34,778 nt of DNA from Frankiales bacterium (GCA_025965935.1 JAOPVZ010000084.1:1-34778), one strand, 5' to 3'. Shown: positions 1 through 9,855, counted from the first letter of the stretch. Notes: generated from the sequence alone by a model not told the origin. Made by a program: numbers and translations.

Positions 1-1585
1 TCTGGCCGACGAACTTGGTCTGCAGGAAGGACTCGAACGCCTCCGCGGCGTTGAGCCGCTTGAGGACGTGCAGCTGCAGGTCGCGGTCCGGTGCCTCGGC
101 CTTCTTCTCCACGCGCTCCTGGATCCAGCGGCGCTGCGCCGGATCCTGGATGTGCATGTACTCGATGCCGACGTTGCGGCAGTAGGAGTCGCGCAGCACC
201 CCGAGGATGTCGCGCAGCTTCATGACCCGCTGCCCGGCGAAGCCGTCGACCGGGAACACCCGGTCGAGGTCCCACAGGGTCAGGCCGTGCTTGATGACGT
301 CGAGGTCGGGGTGCGTGCGGACCTTGAAGTTCAGCGGGTCGGTGTCGGCCATGAGGTGGCCGCGCACCCGGTAGGAGTGGATGAGCTCCATGACCCGGGT
401 GCCCTTGTCGAGGTCGCCCTCGTGGGACGCCGAGACGTCGGGCACCCAGCGGACCGGCTCGTAGGGGATGTGCAGGGCAGCGAAGACCTCGTCGTAGAAG
501 CCGTCCTCGCCGAGCAGCAGCTGGTGCATGCGGCGCAGGAACTCGCCGGACTGCGCGCCCTGGATGATGCGGTGGTCGTACGTCGAGGTCAGCGTGATGA
601 TCTTGCTGATCGCGCTGGCAGTGATCGTCTCCTCGGACGCGCCCTGCCACTCGGCCGGGTACTCCATCGCCCCGACGCCGATGATCGCGCCCTGGCCCTG
701 CATGAGCCGGGGGACGGAGTGAACGGTGCCGATGCCGCCCGGGTTGGTGAGGCTGATCGTGGACCCCTGGAAGTCCTCGGTCGTGAGCTTGCCGTTGCGG
801 GCCCGCCGGACGATGTCCTCATAGGCCGCGAGGAACTCCGCGAAGTCGAGGGTGTTGGCCTCCCTGATGGCGGCGACGACGAGCGAGCGGGTGCCGTTGG
901 CGTTCTGCAGGTCGATCGCGAGGCCCAGGCCGACGTGCGACGGGGTCACGACGTTGGGCTTGCCGTCGACCTGCTGGTAGCTCAGGTTCATCACGGGCAC
1001 GTCGCCGACGGCCTTCACCAGCGCGTAGCCGATGAGGTGCGTGAAGCTGACCTTGCCGCCGCGGGACCGGCGCAGGTGATTGTTGATGACGGTGCGGTTG
1101 TCGGCGAGCAGCTTGGCCGGCACAGCCCGCACGCTGGTGGCGGTCGGGACCTCGAGCGACGCCTCCATGTTCGCCACGACGCGGGCAGCGGCGCCCTTGA
1201 GCGGCGCGCGGGTCGGCTCGGCGGCGGCCGGCTTCTCCGCAGCCGGCTCGGCGACCTTCGTGGTCGGCTTCTCGGGAGCCTTCTCGGGAGCCTTGGCAGC
1301 GGGAGCAGCGGGTACGGCGGCGGGCGCGGGTGCCGCAGCGGGCGCGGGCGGCGGCGGGGCCGGTGGGGCAGCGGCCGGGCTGGCCGGTGCAGCTGGGGCG
1401 GCGGTAGTGGCGCCGTTGCCCTGGTCGGGGTGGTAGTCGGCGAGGAACGCTCGCCAGGTCTCGGGAACGCTCTGCGGGTCCTTCTGGAAGTCCGCGTAGA
1501 GCTCCTGGATGTACCACTCGTTGGCGCCGAAGTCGCCGGGGATGTTGCCGTGCTGTCCGGTGTGCTGCTCGGATTGCGCTGACAC
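1..1585 (-). CDS. kgd: Multifunctional 2-oxoglutarate decarboxylase/dehydrogenase, N-terminal part (3' end outside window)
   Basis: This is the first 528 codons of the actinobacterial fusion of an E2-type succinyltransferase domain with a thiamine-dependent 2-oxoglutarate decarboxylase (TCA cycle, cytoplasm). Residues about 22-52 hold the short E1 N-terminal helix segment ([10 protein letters not shown], then [11 protein letters not shown]). An Ala/Pro/Lys linker follows to about residue 125. The E2 catalytic domain then runs to about 365, with the catalytic motif [13 protein letters not shown] (His about 338). The start of the E1 part is visible after that. The start is GTG at 1585, chosen because homologues begin just before the [12 protein letters not shown] segment and no better start lies between. 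The E1 catalytic region lies beyond base 1. Family identity is clear; the domain order is established for mycobacterial Kgd and corynebacterial OdhA. Confidence 0.93.
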   Translation of the reverse strand, partial: MSAQSEQHTGQHGNIPGDFGANEWYIQELYADFQKDPQSVPETWRAFLADYHPDQGNGATTAAPAAPASPAAAPPAPPPPAPAAAPAPAAVPAAPAAKAPEKAPEKPTTKVAEPAAEKPAAAEPTRAPLKGAAARVVANMEASLEVPTATSVRAVPAKLLADNRTVINNHLRRSRGGKVSFTHLIGYALVKAVGDVPVMNLSYQQVDGKPNVVTPSHVGLGLAIDLQNANGTRSLVVAAIREANTLDFAEFLAAYEDIVRRARNGKLTTEDFQGSTISLTNPGGIGTVHSVPRLMQGQGAIIGVGAMEYPAEWQGASEETITASAISKIITLTSTYDHRIIQGAQSGEFLRRMHQLLLGEDGFYDEVFAALHIPYEPVRWVPDVSASHEGDLDKGTRVMELIHSYRVRGHLMADTDPLNFKVRTHPDLDVIKHGLTLWDLDRVFPVDGFAGQRVMKLRDILGVLRDSYCRNVGIEYMHIQDPAQRRWIQERVEKKAEAPDRDLQLHVLKRLNAAEAFESFLQTKFVGQ

Positions 1586-1813
1586 GCTAAAAACGCCGCC
1601 TCGAAGGATGAGTCAGATGGCTGGCTGCCGAAAGGCAAGGCTACTCGCGTGTCACGCATCACTCGCGCGCAGCCCGAGCGCGAGCTGAGCGTGGCGCGCC
1701 GCCTGCCCCGACCGGCCTTCGAGCTGGTCGGTGAGGGTTGCCAGCAGCACCTCGAGACCAGACCGATGCCGAGCTGAGCAGGCATCGGGCCCAACCCCTG
1801 ACAGACTGGGCAG
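1586..1813. promoter_or_regulatory. Divergent intergenic region between kgd and the lipoprotein peptidase
   Basis: This stretch separates two divergently transcribed genes and must carry both promoters. I see no convincing -35/-10 pair and no strong dyad. Upstream of the kgd GTG there is a GAGGCGG tract about 12 bases away that could be a ribosome-binding site. The peptidase GTG has only weak purine content upstream. Confidence 0.4.
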
Positions 1814-3364
1814 GTGCGACGACTCCCAGCCGCGAGATCAGCCGCCTTGCCAGCTGCGCTGGGCCTCACGGTGCTGCTGGTCGCCGCCTGCAGCGGCACC
1901 TCGAGCCCGCGGGCGATCCCGACGGGCTCGGCAGCTGCCTCGGCGACGCCCTCCTCGACGACGAGCTCTGCCTCGACGCCCAGCAGCCGTCCGAGCACCG
2001 CCCCGAAGCTGTCCTGGTCGTCGTGCGGCGGCGGCTTCCAGTGCACGACGCTCACGGTGCCGCTGGATCCCGCCAAGCCCGCGCTCGGCACAGTCGGGAT
2101 CGCGATCACGCGGCACAAGGCGACCGGCAGCCGGATCGGGTCGCTGCTCATCAACCCCGGCGGTCCGGGCGCCTCCGCGGTGGGCTTCCTGAAGCAGACC
2201 TACTCGTCGTACCCGTCGACCTTGCGCCAGCACTTCGACCTGGCTGCCTTCGACCCGCGGGGTGTGGGTCTGACCGCTCCGGTGCGTTGCCTGTCGACGT
2301 CTCAGCTGGACGCCTACTTCCACCTGGACCCGGTGCCGGACACCGCGGCCGAGCGGGCCGCGCTCGACGCCGGTAACAAGAAGCTGGCGGACGGCTGCGA
2401 GTCGCGGTCGGGGCGGATCCTGCCTTACGTCTCGACCCGGATCGTGGCCCAGGACATGGACCGGGTGCGGGCGGCGCTGGGCGACCAGAAGCTGACCTAC
2501 CTCGGCTACTCCTACGGCACGGCCATCGGCGCGTCCTACCTCGACCAGTTCCCCACGCACGTCCGCGCGATGGTGCTCGACGGCGCCCTGGACCCGAGCT
2601 CGACCTGGGACCAGCTGCTGGCCGGGCAGAGCAAGGGCTTCGACGTGGCGCTCAACGCGTTCCTCGCGAACTGCCAGCAGACCAGCTGCGCGTTCCGGAA
2701 GGCGGTCAGCGGCGACCTGGGCCAGGCGTTCGACGCTCTCGCCGCGAAGGTCGAGCAGCACCCGCTGCCGGGCGACGGCAGCCGCACGGTCGGTCCGGAC
2801 GAGTTCACCCTCGGGGTCGGCGCCGGCCTGTACAGCCGCGGCAACGGCTGGCCGTCGATCGCCGAGGCGCTGGCCGAGGCTGAGCAAGGCAGCGGGCGCA
2901 CGCTGCTGGCGCTCAATGACAGCTACCTCGAGCGCAACGCCGACGGCTACGCGAACGTCAACGAGGCCAACTTCGCGGTGAACTGCATCGACCGGCCCTG
3001 GCCGCGCACGGACGCGCCGTACTACGCGCTCGCCGCGCAGGTCGGCAAGGCCTACCCGCGCTTCGGCCCGGCGATCGCCCTCTCGGGACTGGGCTGCTCC
3101 ACGTGGCCGGTGCCGCCGACCGGCACGCCGCACAAGGTGACCGCTGCGGCCAGCCCTCCAGTCGTCGTCATCGGGACGACACGAGACCCGGCCACGCCGT
3201 ACATGTGGGCGCAGTCGCTGGCGAAGCAGCTCGCCCACGGCGTCCTCATCACCCACGTCGGTGACGGGCACACCGTGTTCCGCAACGGTGCGCCCAACTG
3301 CATCATCCGGCCGGTCGACGACTACTTCGTATCGCTGAAGGTCCCGAGCGCCTCCACGTGTTGA
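1814..3364 (+). CDS. Secreted alpha/beta-hydrolase lipoprotein, S33 tripeptidyl-aminopeptidase type
   Basis: Likely an extracytoplasmic, membrane-anchored peptidase of the Streptomyces tripeptidyl aminopeptidase (SlpD/SlpE/TAP) type that releases short peptides from protein N-termini. The N-terminus is an Arg-containing hydrophobic signal ending in lipobox VAAC (Cys26), followed by a Ser/Thr/Pro/Ala linker to about residue 65. The oxyanion-hole motif NPGGPGAS is at 114-121, the nucleophile elbow GYSYG has Ser233, and the other triad members are probably Asp458 (TRDPATPY) and His486 (GDGHTVF) in the C-terminal TAP-like domain. Several Cys residues (71, 77, 159, 195, 287, 292, 391, 428, 496, 516) fit disulfides in a secreted protein. 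Length, 516 aa, is normal for the family. Start is GTG at 1814; substrate specificity cannot be read from sequence. Confidence 0.88.
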   Translation: MRRLPAARSAALPAALGLTVLLVAACSGTSSPRAIPTGSAAASATPSSTTSSASTPSSRPSTAPKLSWSSCGGGFQCTTLTVPLDPAKPALGTVGIAITRHKATGSRIGSLLINPGGPGASAVGFLKQTYSSYPSTLRQHFDLAAFDPRGVGLTAPVRCLSTSQLDAYFHLDPVPDTAAERAALDAGNKKLADGCESRSGRILPYVSTRIVAQDMDRVRAALGDQKLTYLGYSYGTAIGASYLDQFPTHVRAMVLDGALDPSSTWDQLLAGQSKGFDVALNAFLANCQQTSCAFRKAVSGDLGQAFDALAAKVEQHPLPGDGSRTVGPDEFTLGVGAGLYSRGNGWPSIAEALAEAEQGSGRTLLALNDSYLERNADGYANVNEANFAVNCIDRPWPRTDAPYYALAAQVGKAYPRFGPAIALSGLGCSTWPVPPTGTPHKVTAAASPPVVVIGTTRDPATPYMWAQSLAKQLAHGVLITHVGDGHTVFRNGAPNCIIRPVDDYFVSLKVPSASTC

Positions 3365-3403
3365 CAGGTGAATCTCAGCCGCGACTGGGCCGGTGTTCAC
3401 CTG
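3365..3403 (+). terminator. Weak inverted repeat after the peptidase gene
   Basis: Immediately after the peptidase stop, CAGGTGAA (3365-3372) is repeated in inverted form as TTCACCTG (3396-3403), with a 23-base GC-rich spacer. There is no T-tract. It could be a terminator or a regulatory site of the next gene, which starts 53 bases downstream. Confidence 0.35.
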
Positions 3404-3456
3404 AGCACGACACGATCGGGTCTCCAGCCCGGACGCCCAGCAGTCGAAGGAGACCT

Positions 3457-4122
3457 GTGACCACCCGCCACGGCATCGAGATGCCACCCCTGCGATCGAT
3501 GATCGGGCGGATCGGCTTCCAGGTCGTGGAGGCCACGGTCGTCCCCGCCGCCATCTTCTGGGGCGTGCTGCACCTGTCCGGGCTGGTGTTCGCGCTCATC
3601 GCGGGCCTCGGCTGGTGCTACCTGATGATCGCGCGTCGCTGGGTCAAGGGCGGTGCCCTTCCGGCCGTGCTGCTCGTTGCGGCGCTGTTGTTCACGACGC
3701 GCACCGGAGTCGCCCTCGCCTTCCACTCGACCTTCGTCTACCTGCTCACGCCGACGATCAACGCGTTTGTGCTGGCCTTCGCGTTCCTCGGCTCCGCGCT
3801 GGTGGGGCGGCCCCTGACGGCCCGGTTCGCGCGCGACTTCGTCGGCCTGCCTGCGCACGTGACCGCCCTCGTCCGCGTCCACCGCGCCCTGCGCCGGCTC
3901 TGCGTCGTGTGGGCCGTCGCCAACGTGGTCAACGGCTGGGTCGCCCTGCAGCTGCTGGTCGCCGACCGCTACGACGCGGTGCTGCTCGCCCGCTCCGTCA
4001 TGACCCCGGTGCTGACCTCGGCCGCCGTGCTGTGCTGCGTCCTCATGGGCCGCCGCGCGCTGCGGCAAGAGGGCATCCACCTCCACCTGCGCTGGCGCGA
4101 CCCCGTCCCTGCCGCCTCCTGA
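3457..4122 (+). CDS. Multi-pass membrane protein, VC0807/IspZ-like
   Basis: A 221-residue integral membrane protein with about five to six hydrophobic segments (roughly residues 20-60 as a pair, then 68-85, 95-118, 150-170 and 180-200) and a short basic C-terminal tail. Overall look and length recall the VC0807 family, distantly related to intracellular septation protein IspZ, whose biochemical role is unknown. The start is GTG at 3457 because AAGGAGA (3448-3454) lies just upstream; an upstream TTG at 3358 in the same frame would overlap the previous gene and adds 33 non-hydrophobic residues. The family assignment is by gestalt only. Confidence 0.6.
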   Translation: MTTRHGIEMPPLRSMIGRIGFQVVEATVVPAAIFWGVLHLSGLVFALIAGLGWCYLMIARRWVKGGALPAVLLVAALLFTTRTGVALAFHSTFVYLLTPTINAFVLAFAFLGSALVGRPLTARFARDFVGLPAHVTALVRVHRALRRLCVVWAVANVVNGWVALQLLVADRYDAVLLARSVMTPVLTSAAVLCCVLMGRRALRQEGIHLHLRWRDPVPAAS

Positions 4123-4135
4123 GGTCGACCTCAGG
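4118..4135. terminator. 18-bp perfect palindrome between convergent genes
   Basis: CCTGAGGTC followed directly by GACCTCAGG forms a perfect 18-bp palindrome that contains the stop codon of the membrane protein gene (4120-4122) and that of the DUF3052 gene (4131-4133 on the minus strand). Its symmetry lets it act in both directions. It would fold as a seven-pair stem with a tight four-base loop and has no T-tract, so it is a plausible bidirectional terminator rather than a proven one. Confidence 0.5.
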
Positions 4136-4547
4136 GCCGTCGGCGGTCCTGGAGCCGCACGACGAAGGCGAGGCCGGACCAGGTGGCGTCGACCGCGCAG
4201 ACCTTGACGTCGACGCGGCCGTGGGTCAGCCCGTGCTCGCGGACGACACCCTCGTCGAGGTCGGTCGGCACACCGCTGCTCCGCTTCGGCCAGGCGACCC
4301 ACAGCCGACCCGCAGGGGTGACCCGGGGGTGCACGGCAGCCCAGCGCTTGGCCAGCCGGCCCGAGTCCTTCACGAAGACGAGCGCGAGGTCGTACGACGA
4401 TGCTGCCCGTGAGGACAGCGTGACCCCGTCCGGGAGCGGTCCCAGGTCGAAGCCGTCGGGTGCGCCGTCGAGGAGCACGCGAGCCCCAGCCTTGATGCCG
4501 AGCTTCTGCGGCAGGGGCGTGCCGGAGTAGCCCGTCGGAGAGGTCAC
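4131..4547 (-). CDS. DUF3052 family protein
   Basis: A 138-residue soluble protein matching the actinobacterial DUF3052 family: the N-terminal TGYSGTPLPQKLGIK, then GARVLLDGAP, and the middle segment YDLALVFVKD followed by LWVAWPKRSSG. The function of the family is not known to me; the fold is predicted as a compact alpha/beta domain. The ATG at 4547 begins right at the conserved N-terminus. It converges with the membrane protein gene across the palindrome at 4118-4135 and is divergent from the acyl-CoA dehydrogenase gene 36 bases away. Confidence 0.8.
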   Translation of the reverse strand: MTSPTGYSGTPLPQKLGIKAGARVLLDGAPDGFDLGPLPDGVTLSSRAASSYDLALVFVKDSGRLAKRWAAVHPRVTPAGRLWVAWPKRSSGVPTDLDEGVVREHGLTHGRVDVKVCAVDATWSGLAFVVRLQDRRRP

Positions 4548-4583
4548 GCGCGGAGCCTAGTGAACGACGGTTAGCATCGCCGC

Positions 4584-5718
<1,135 letters not shown>

Positions 5719-5726
<8 letters not shown>

Positions 5727-6228
5727 GGTCGAGAGCTACGAGGCCGAGCTGCGGGCCGGCAAGGTCGCACGCGAGCTGGGTGCGCTGCCGCCGCACTACC
5801 CCACCTGCTTCGGCTGCGGGCCGGAGTCGGAGTACGGGCTGCACGTGGTCAACCGCCTCGTCGGTGACGAGATCCATGCCACGTACACCTTCTCGGAGAA
5901 GCACTCCGGTGCTCCGGGCATCGCGCACGGTGGGACGGTCGCTGCCCTGGTCGACGACGTCTGCGGTGGGCTGCTGTTCGTCGTGCGCGAGCCGGCGGTG
6001 ACCCGCAAGCTGGAGGTCGAGTACCTCAAGCCCGTGCTGGTCGGGGTGCAGTACAACCTGGTCGCGAAGGTCGATCGCAAGGAAGGGCGCAAGGTCTTCG
6101 TCTCGTGCGAAGGCCGGGCGGCGGACGGCACTCTCACCTTCCGGGGTGGTGGCCTGTTCCTGATCGTGGACGTCAGCCACTTCACCCGGGCGGTCCGGCC
6201 GGACGAGCCACCGCCCGTGGCTCTCTGA
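5719..6228 (+). CDS. PaaI/hotdog-fold thioesterase
   Basis: A 169-residue single hotdog domain protein expected to hydrolyse acyl-CoA or aryl-CoA thioesters in the cytoplasm. Visible signatures are CFGCGPES near residue 31, the family motif AHGGTVAALVDD at about 73-84 (the HGG helix start plus a carboxylate as in PaaI-type enzymes), and KLEVEYLKPV in the central strand. Start is GTG at 5719, eight bases inside the acyl-CoA dehydrogenase gene, consistent with translational coupling. It probably acts on products related to the dehydrogenase substrate. It ends directly against the convergent diguanylate cyclase gene with no intergenic base. Confidence 0.85.
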
Positions 6229-7269
6229 TCAGTCCAGGACGACAAGGCTCGGCAGCCGCTGGGTGGTGCCCTTGGCGGTGTAGAGGGCGCGGTCGGCACG
6301 CTGGCGCAGCTCGCGGCCGTCGTCGCCGGCGTGCAGGACGGCGGTGCCGACACTGACGCCGACGCCCATGGCGGCGCCGACCTGCAGGAGGCGGACGCGG
6401 ACACGCTCGGCCAGCATCGAGGTCTCGTGCTCGCCGGCATCCGGGGCGATCACCGCGAACTCGTCGCCGCCGACCCGGCCCACGAGGTCGTGTCCGCGGA
6501 CCGCGTCGCGGAGCGCTGCGCCGAGGTCGGTCAGCAGCTCGTCGGCGACGACGTGCCCGAAGGTGTCGTTGGCGAGCTTGAAGTCGTCGAGGTCGAGCAT
6601 CAGCATGCCGAGCGGCCGCTGGGTGCGGTGTGACCGTGCCACCTCCTCCTCGACCCGCTCGACGAACGCGGTGTGGCTCAGGCATCCGGTGAGCCCGTCG
6701 TGCTGGGCCTGCCAGCGAAGCTGCTCGGTGAGCACCGCCTGCGCACTGAGCGAGGCGCGTAGCCGGCCGGCCGTCAGCGCACAGGTGGCGGCGATGAGTG
6801 CGAGCGCGTTGCCGGTGAGGACCGTCATCCAGGCACCGGGCGACCCGGCCAGGCAGGTGAGCAGGTAGCAACCGATGGTGGCCACGCCCATCACCACCGC
6901 GCCGTCACGCCCGAACCCGCTCGCGGTGAAGACGAGGGAGGCGGAGAACAGCAGGGCGAGCGGCGAGCGTCCTCCGCTGTCGAGCAGGGCCGTCGTCGTG
7001 ACGGCGACGAGCAGCGAGCCGCTCCAGGCGTAGAGGAAGGGCTCTCGGCGAGGCCCGGTCAGCACGCGCATTACCCGGTCGCTCACGATGACTGGGCAGG
7101 ACGCCAGGGCGAGCACGCCGATGAGCGCGATCAGCAGCCGGTGCGGGCTCGACCAGGTACTGAGCGCGTAGCCCAGGCCGACCGACGAGCAGACCGCCGT
7201 CGAGGCGGCACCCAAGCGGACGTGACCGCGCCAGAAGCTGCACTGGAGATCAGCGGGCGGATGGGGCAC
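6229..7269 (-). CDS. Membrane-anchored diguanylate cyclase (GGDEF)
   Basis: A 346-residue protein making cyclic di-GMP from two GTP. Residues about 15-165 form several hydrophobic segments (about 20-38, 45-62, 78-95, 103-117, 122-143 and 148-166) with no recognised ligand-binding domain. The catalytic domain starts around WQAQHDGLTGCLSH (186-199), has LMLDLDDFKLANDTFGH, and a canonical GGDEF at 267-271. An RxxD inhibitory site (Arg258-Asp261) lies exactly five residues before it, so product inhibition is expected. No EAL domain is present. Start is GTG at 7269. The input signal is unknown; membrane sensing is an inference. Confidence 0.92.
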   Translation of the reverse strand: MPHPPADLQCSFWRGHVRLGAASTAVCSSVGLGYALSTWSSPHRLLIALIGVLALASCPVIVSDRVMRVLTGPRREPFLYAWSGSLLVAVTTTALLDSGGRSPLALLFSASLVFTASGFGRDGAVVMGVATIGCYLLTCLAGSPGAWMTVLTGNALALIAATCALTAGRLRASLSAQAVLTEQLRWQAQHDGLTGCLSHTAFVERVEEEVARSHRTQRPLGMLMLDLDDFKLANDTFGHVVADELLTDLGAALRDAVRGHDLVGRVGGDEFAVIAPDAGEHETSMLAERVRVRLLQVGAAMGVGVSVGTAVLHAGDDGRELRQRADRALYTAKGTTQRLPSLVVLD

Positions 7270-7367
7270 ACGTGATAGATCGGACCCGCCGAGGTCGGGC
7301 TAGCGGCCCGACAGCGCAGGACGGCTGCTCCGAACGGGTGAGGGATCCGGACACCGCGGACGCAACC

Positions 7368-7406
7368 CCTGACGTCGAGCCTCGGGGGAGAAGGCTCGAC
7401 GTCAGG
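7368..7406 (-). terminator. 15-bp perfect hairpin at the end of the HtrA-like gene
   Basis: CCTGACGTCGAGCCT (7368-7382) and its exact reverse complement (7392-7406) flank a nine-base loop. The right arm contains the stop codon of the HtrA-like protease (7402-7404, minus). The position fits a terminator for the PAS-LuxR/HtrA operon. The typical T-run is missing. Confidence 0.7.
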
Positions 7407-8412
7407 CCGCCGCAGCCAGCTCCGTCGGCAGGATCCGAACGTCGACGAGGGCGCCCTTGCGCAGCAACGTCATGGACAACGACTGCAGTGAGGGCCGCGC
7501 CACCATCAGGCGCTGCAACTGCTGGGCGGAGCTGATCGGCTGCCCGTCAACGGTCAACGCGATGTCGCCCACCCTGATGTCGGCGTGCGCCGCTGGACTG
7601 CCGCTCACCACTTCGACGATGCGCAGCCCGCTGTCGCGCCCGAGCCGTTCGGCCATGATGGGCGGCAGGGGAACGGGGGTCCCGGCGAGGCCGAGGTAGC
7701 CGCGGTGCACCCTTCCGTCGGCGATCAGGGACGCGATGATCGTGCGCGAGCTGTCGTTGATAGGGATGGCCAGGCCCACGCCGATGCCCGCGACAGCCGT
7801 GTTGATGCCGACGACCGAGCCGTCGGACGTGGCCAGAGCCCCGCCCGAGCTGCCGGGGTTGAGCGCGGCATCGGTCTGGATGACGTCGTCGATGATGCGC
7901 ACGTTGCCGTCCGACCGCGTCGGCAGGGACCGCCCGAGCCCGCTGACGACACCGGTGGACACGCTGCCGGTGAGCCCGAGCGGGTTCCCGACCGCGAGCA
8001 CGAGCTGCCCCAGGCGCAAGCTGCTGGCCTCGCCGAGAACCGCCGGGGCTGGTGTCGGACCCAGCGCTCGGATGACCGCGAGGTCGGAGAGCGGGTCAGT
8101 CCCGATCACGCGGAACTCGCTGCCGGTGCCGTCCGCGAAGTCGACGCGTCCACCGGTGGCCGTCCCGACGACGTGCGCGTTGGTGAGCAGGAACCCGTCA
8201 TGGGTGAACACCACAGCCGACCCTGCGGCGCCTCTCAACCGGAGTGAGGCGACAGCGGGCGTGACGGCTTCCGCCACGGCTGTCACCACTTCCGAGAACC
8301 CGTCGAGCAGCGGGTCGGGCGAGGAGGGAGCCATGTCCAGGGAACAAGCCTGGTAGCGCCTGCGATCGCAGCGTTCGCTGCCGGCCGAATGCTCCAAGAG
8401 CCACGTCGTCAT
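7402..8412 (-). CDS. Trypsin-like serine protease with PDZ domain, HtrA/DegP-like
   Basis: A 336-residue S1C-type protease. With the 8412 start, the triad is His80 (LLTNAHVV), Asp110 (PLSDLAVI) and Ser189 (LNPGSSGGAL); a single PDZ domain covers about 240-330 (RIVEVVSGSPAA, then GDIALTVDGQPISS). Unlike typical HtrA there is no signal peptide or membrane helix, so it is predicted cytoplasmic, or secreted by an unrecognised route. The ATG at 8412 overlaps the stop of the upstream LuxR gene as ATGA, which favours coupled translation; a second in-frame ATG at 8334 is where homology seems to begin. The operon link with a PAS-LuxR regulator suggests a stress or signal response. Confidence 0.88.
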   Translation of the reverse strand: MTTWLLEHSAGSERCDRRRYQACSLDMAPSSPDPLLDGFSEVVTAVAEAVTPAVASLRLRGAAGSAVVFTHDGFLLTNAHVVGTATGGRVDFADGTGSEFRVIGTDPLSDLAVIRALGPTPAPAVLGEASSLRLGQLVLAVGNPLGLTGSVSTGVVSGLGRSLPTRSDGNVRIIDDVIQTDAALNPGSSGGALATSDGSVVGINTAVAGIGVGLAIPINDSSRTIIASLIADGRVHRGYLGLAGTPVPLPPIMAERLGRDSGLRIVEVVSGSPAAHADIRVGDIALTVDGQPISSAQQLQRLMVARPSLQSLSMTLLRKGALVDVRILPTELAAAA

Positions 8413-9482
8413 GGGTACGGATCCGTCGTCAGGTCCGAGCGCAGCAGGGTGAGGAGCTCCTGCTGCGAGCGGACGCCCAGCTTGCGGTAGACCGAGGTCA
8501 GGTGGTTGCGGACGGTGCTCTGGCTCAGGTACATCCGCTTGGCGATCATCTGCACGCGTTCACCGGCGACGAGACCACTGACGATCTCGAGCTCCCGTGC
8601 GGACAGCCCCGCCATCGCGGGGACCGAGGTGGCCGCGGGTGTCGACAGCAGCCCGGCGAGCACGCCGCTCGCGGCGATCTCACGGGCGATGCGCTGCAGA
8701 TGACCCTCGAGCTCCCAGGCCCGAGTGGCCACGGTGGGAGTGCGCGGGTCCTCGGCGGCGAGGGAGAAGCCGAAGCCGGGTGCCCGCACACCTGCCACCG
8801 GCGTGATCTGCGCCCGGCACAGCTGCGACTGGCCATCGGCGCGGCGGACGCGGAGCCGCAGCGTCGCGCCCCCGTGTCCTTGCAGGCCGTGGCCGACCGC
8901 GGTGAGGAGGTTGGGCAGGTCGTCCGGCTGGACGAGCATCGAGATGGACTGACCGACGACCTCGGCGACGGGATAGCCGAGCAGCTGCTCGACGTCGACG
9001 CTGATCCGGTCGATGCGCCAGCCCTCGTCGACGGTGCCCAGGACCACCGCAACCGATGACCGGGGGTTCGCCAGCGTCCCGGTCGGGCTCTCGTGAGCAG
9101 GGAGGAGGACTCCGACCGCGAGGCTGCGGGGCTCCTCGTCGTTGCACGCGCTGAGGCTCGCGTCGACGAGGAAGGTCTCCCCGTCGACGCGTCGGACGGG
9201 GAGCCGGTGGACGCGGTAGCTGTCGAGCTCGCCGGAGGCCAGCAGCGCCAGCCGCGAGCGGGCCGCGGACCGGTCGACGAGCAGGTCCGTCGCGTCACGT
9301 TGCAGCAGCTGGTCACGGTCCGTGCCGAACAGCGTGGCGATCGCGTCACTGACCTCGACGACGCGCCGGTCCTTCAGGCTCACCAGCCAGACGGGAAGCG
9401 GGCTCTCACGCACCAGGGCCCGGATGCTGCTGTCCTCCCTTGCGATGAACAAGTTGTGCGGACGGGGCTGCGGCTGGCTCAT
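8409..9482 (-). CDS. PAS-domain LuxR-type transcriptional regulator
   Basis: A 357-residue regulator. Two PAS-like regions are visible, about 20-130 (PLPVWLVSLKDRRVVEVSDA) and 140-250 (RISVDVEQLLGYPVAEVVGQ). A helical linker leads to a C-terminal LuxR HTH at about 292-350 (LSARELEIVSGLVAGE, then YLSQSTVRNHLTSVYRKLGV). It presumably senses a small ligand or redox state and controls transcription; no cofactor-binding residue is obvious. An AGGGG tract precedes the ATG at 9482. Its stop overlaps the start of the HtrA-like gene. Targets cannot be read from sequence, though self-regulation of this operon would be usual. Confidence 0.88.
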   Translation of the reverse strand: MSQPQPRPHNLFIAREDSSIRALVRESPLPVWLVSLKDRRVVEVSDAIATLFGTDRDQLLQRDATDLLVDRSAARSRLALLASGELDSYRVHRLPVRRVDGETFLVDASLSACNDEEPRSLAVGVLLPAHESPTGTLANPRSSVAVVLGTVDEGWRIDRISVDVEQLLGYPVAEVVGQSISMLVQPDDLPNLLTAVGHGLQGHGGATLRLRVRRADGQSQLCRAQITPVAGVRAPGFGFSLAAEDPRTPTVATRAWELEGHLQRIAREIAASGVLAGLLSTPAATSVPAMAGLSARELEIVSGLVAGERVQMIAKRMYLSQSTVRNHLTSVYRKLGVRSQQELLTLLRSDLTTDPYP

Positions 9483-9855
9483 CGCGAGCCCCTGACACAG
9501 CCGGCTGGCTCGCAGCAGCGGGTGCTGCTGCGATGCTGGTCGGGTGCGACGAGGTTCGTCATGGGTCGCGTCCCTTCATCGGCGGAGGCGTCCCGTCTCC
9601 GGGGGCGTCTTGCTCCGAGCCTGCTGCTCGGCAACGCCCCACGCACCACGTGTTCTCGTAGTCCCTTCCACAGCGGGCGCTCATCGTTGCGGTGGCCCGA
9701 TACGTCGCACAAGCGCGCGCACCGGGCAGACCGGCAACACAAGCACAATGAGGTTGGAGTCTCCTGAGTGCGGGACAAACCCTCCTGGTGCCGGACCTGC
9801 CTCGCGCGTAACGTGGCCCTTGCGCTGCGGCGCCTCGGGGGGCTGGTAGGAGCTC
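9483..9855. promoter_or_regulatory. Divergent regulatory region between two LuxR-type genes (373 bp)
   Basis: The region holds the promoters of the PAS-LuxR/HtrA operon (minus) and of the GAF-LuxR gene (plus). I see no convincing consensus promoter. AGGAG at 9847-9851 is the ribosome-binding site of the GAF-LuxR gene. A small dyad GGAGTCTCC lies near 9764. A minus-strand reading frame (ATG at 9778, internal ATG at 9562) ends at 9479 in an ATGA overlap with the PAS-LuxR start; its composition (Arg/Cys-rich) does not look like a folded protein. Confidence 0.4.

Noticed and set aside
1080-1436. Ala/Gly-rich plus-strand frame opposite kgd
   Set aside because: Antisense to the Ala/Pro linker of Kgd; low-complexity composition explains the open frame.
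3358-3456. Upstream extension of the VC0807-like gene to a TTG inside the peptidase gene
   Set aside because: GTG 3457 has a good AAGGAGA site; the extension is hydrophilic, crosses an inverted repeat and adds nothing recognisable.
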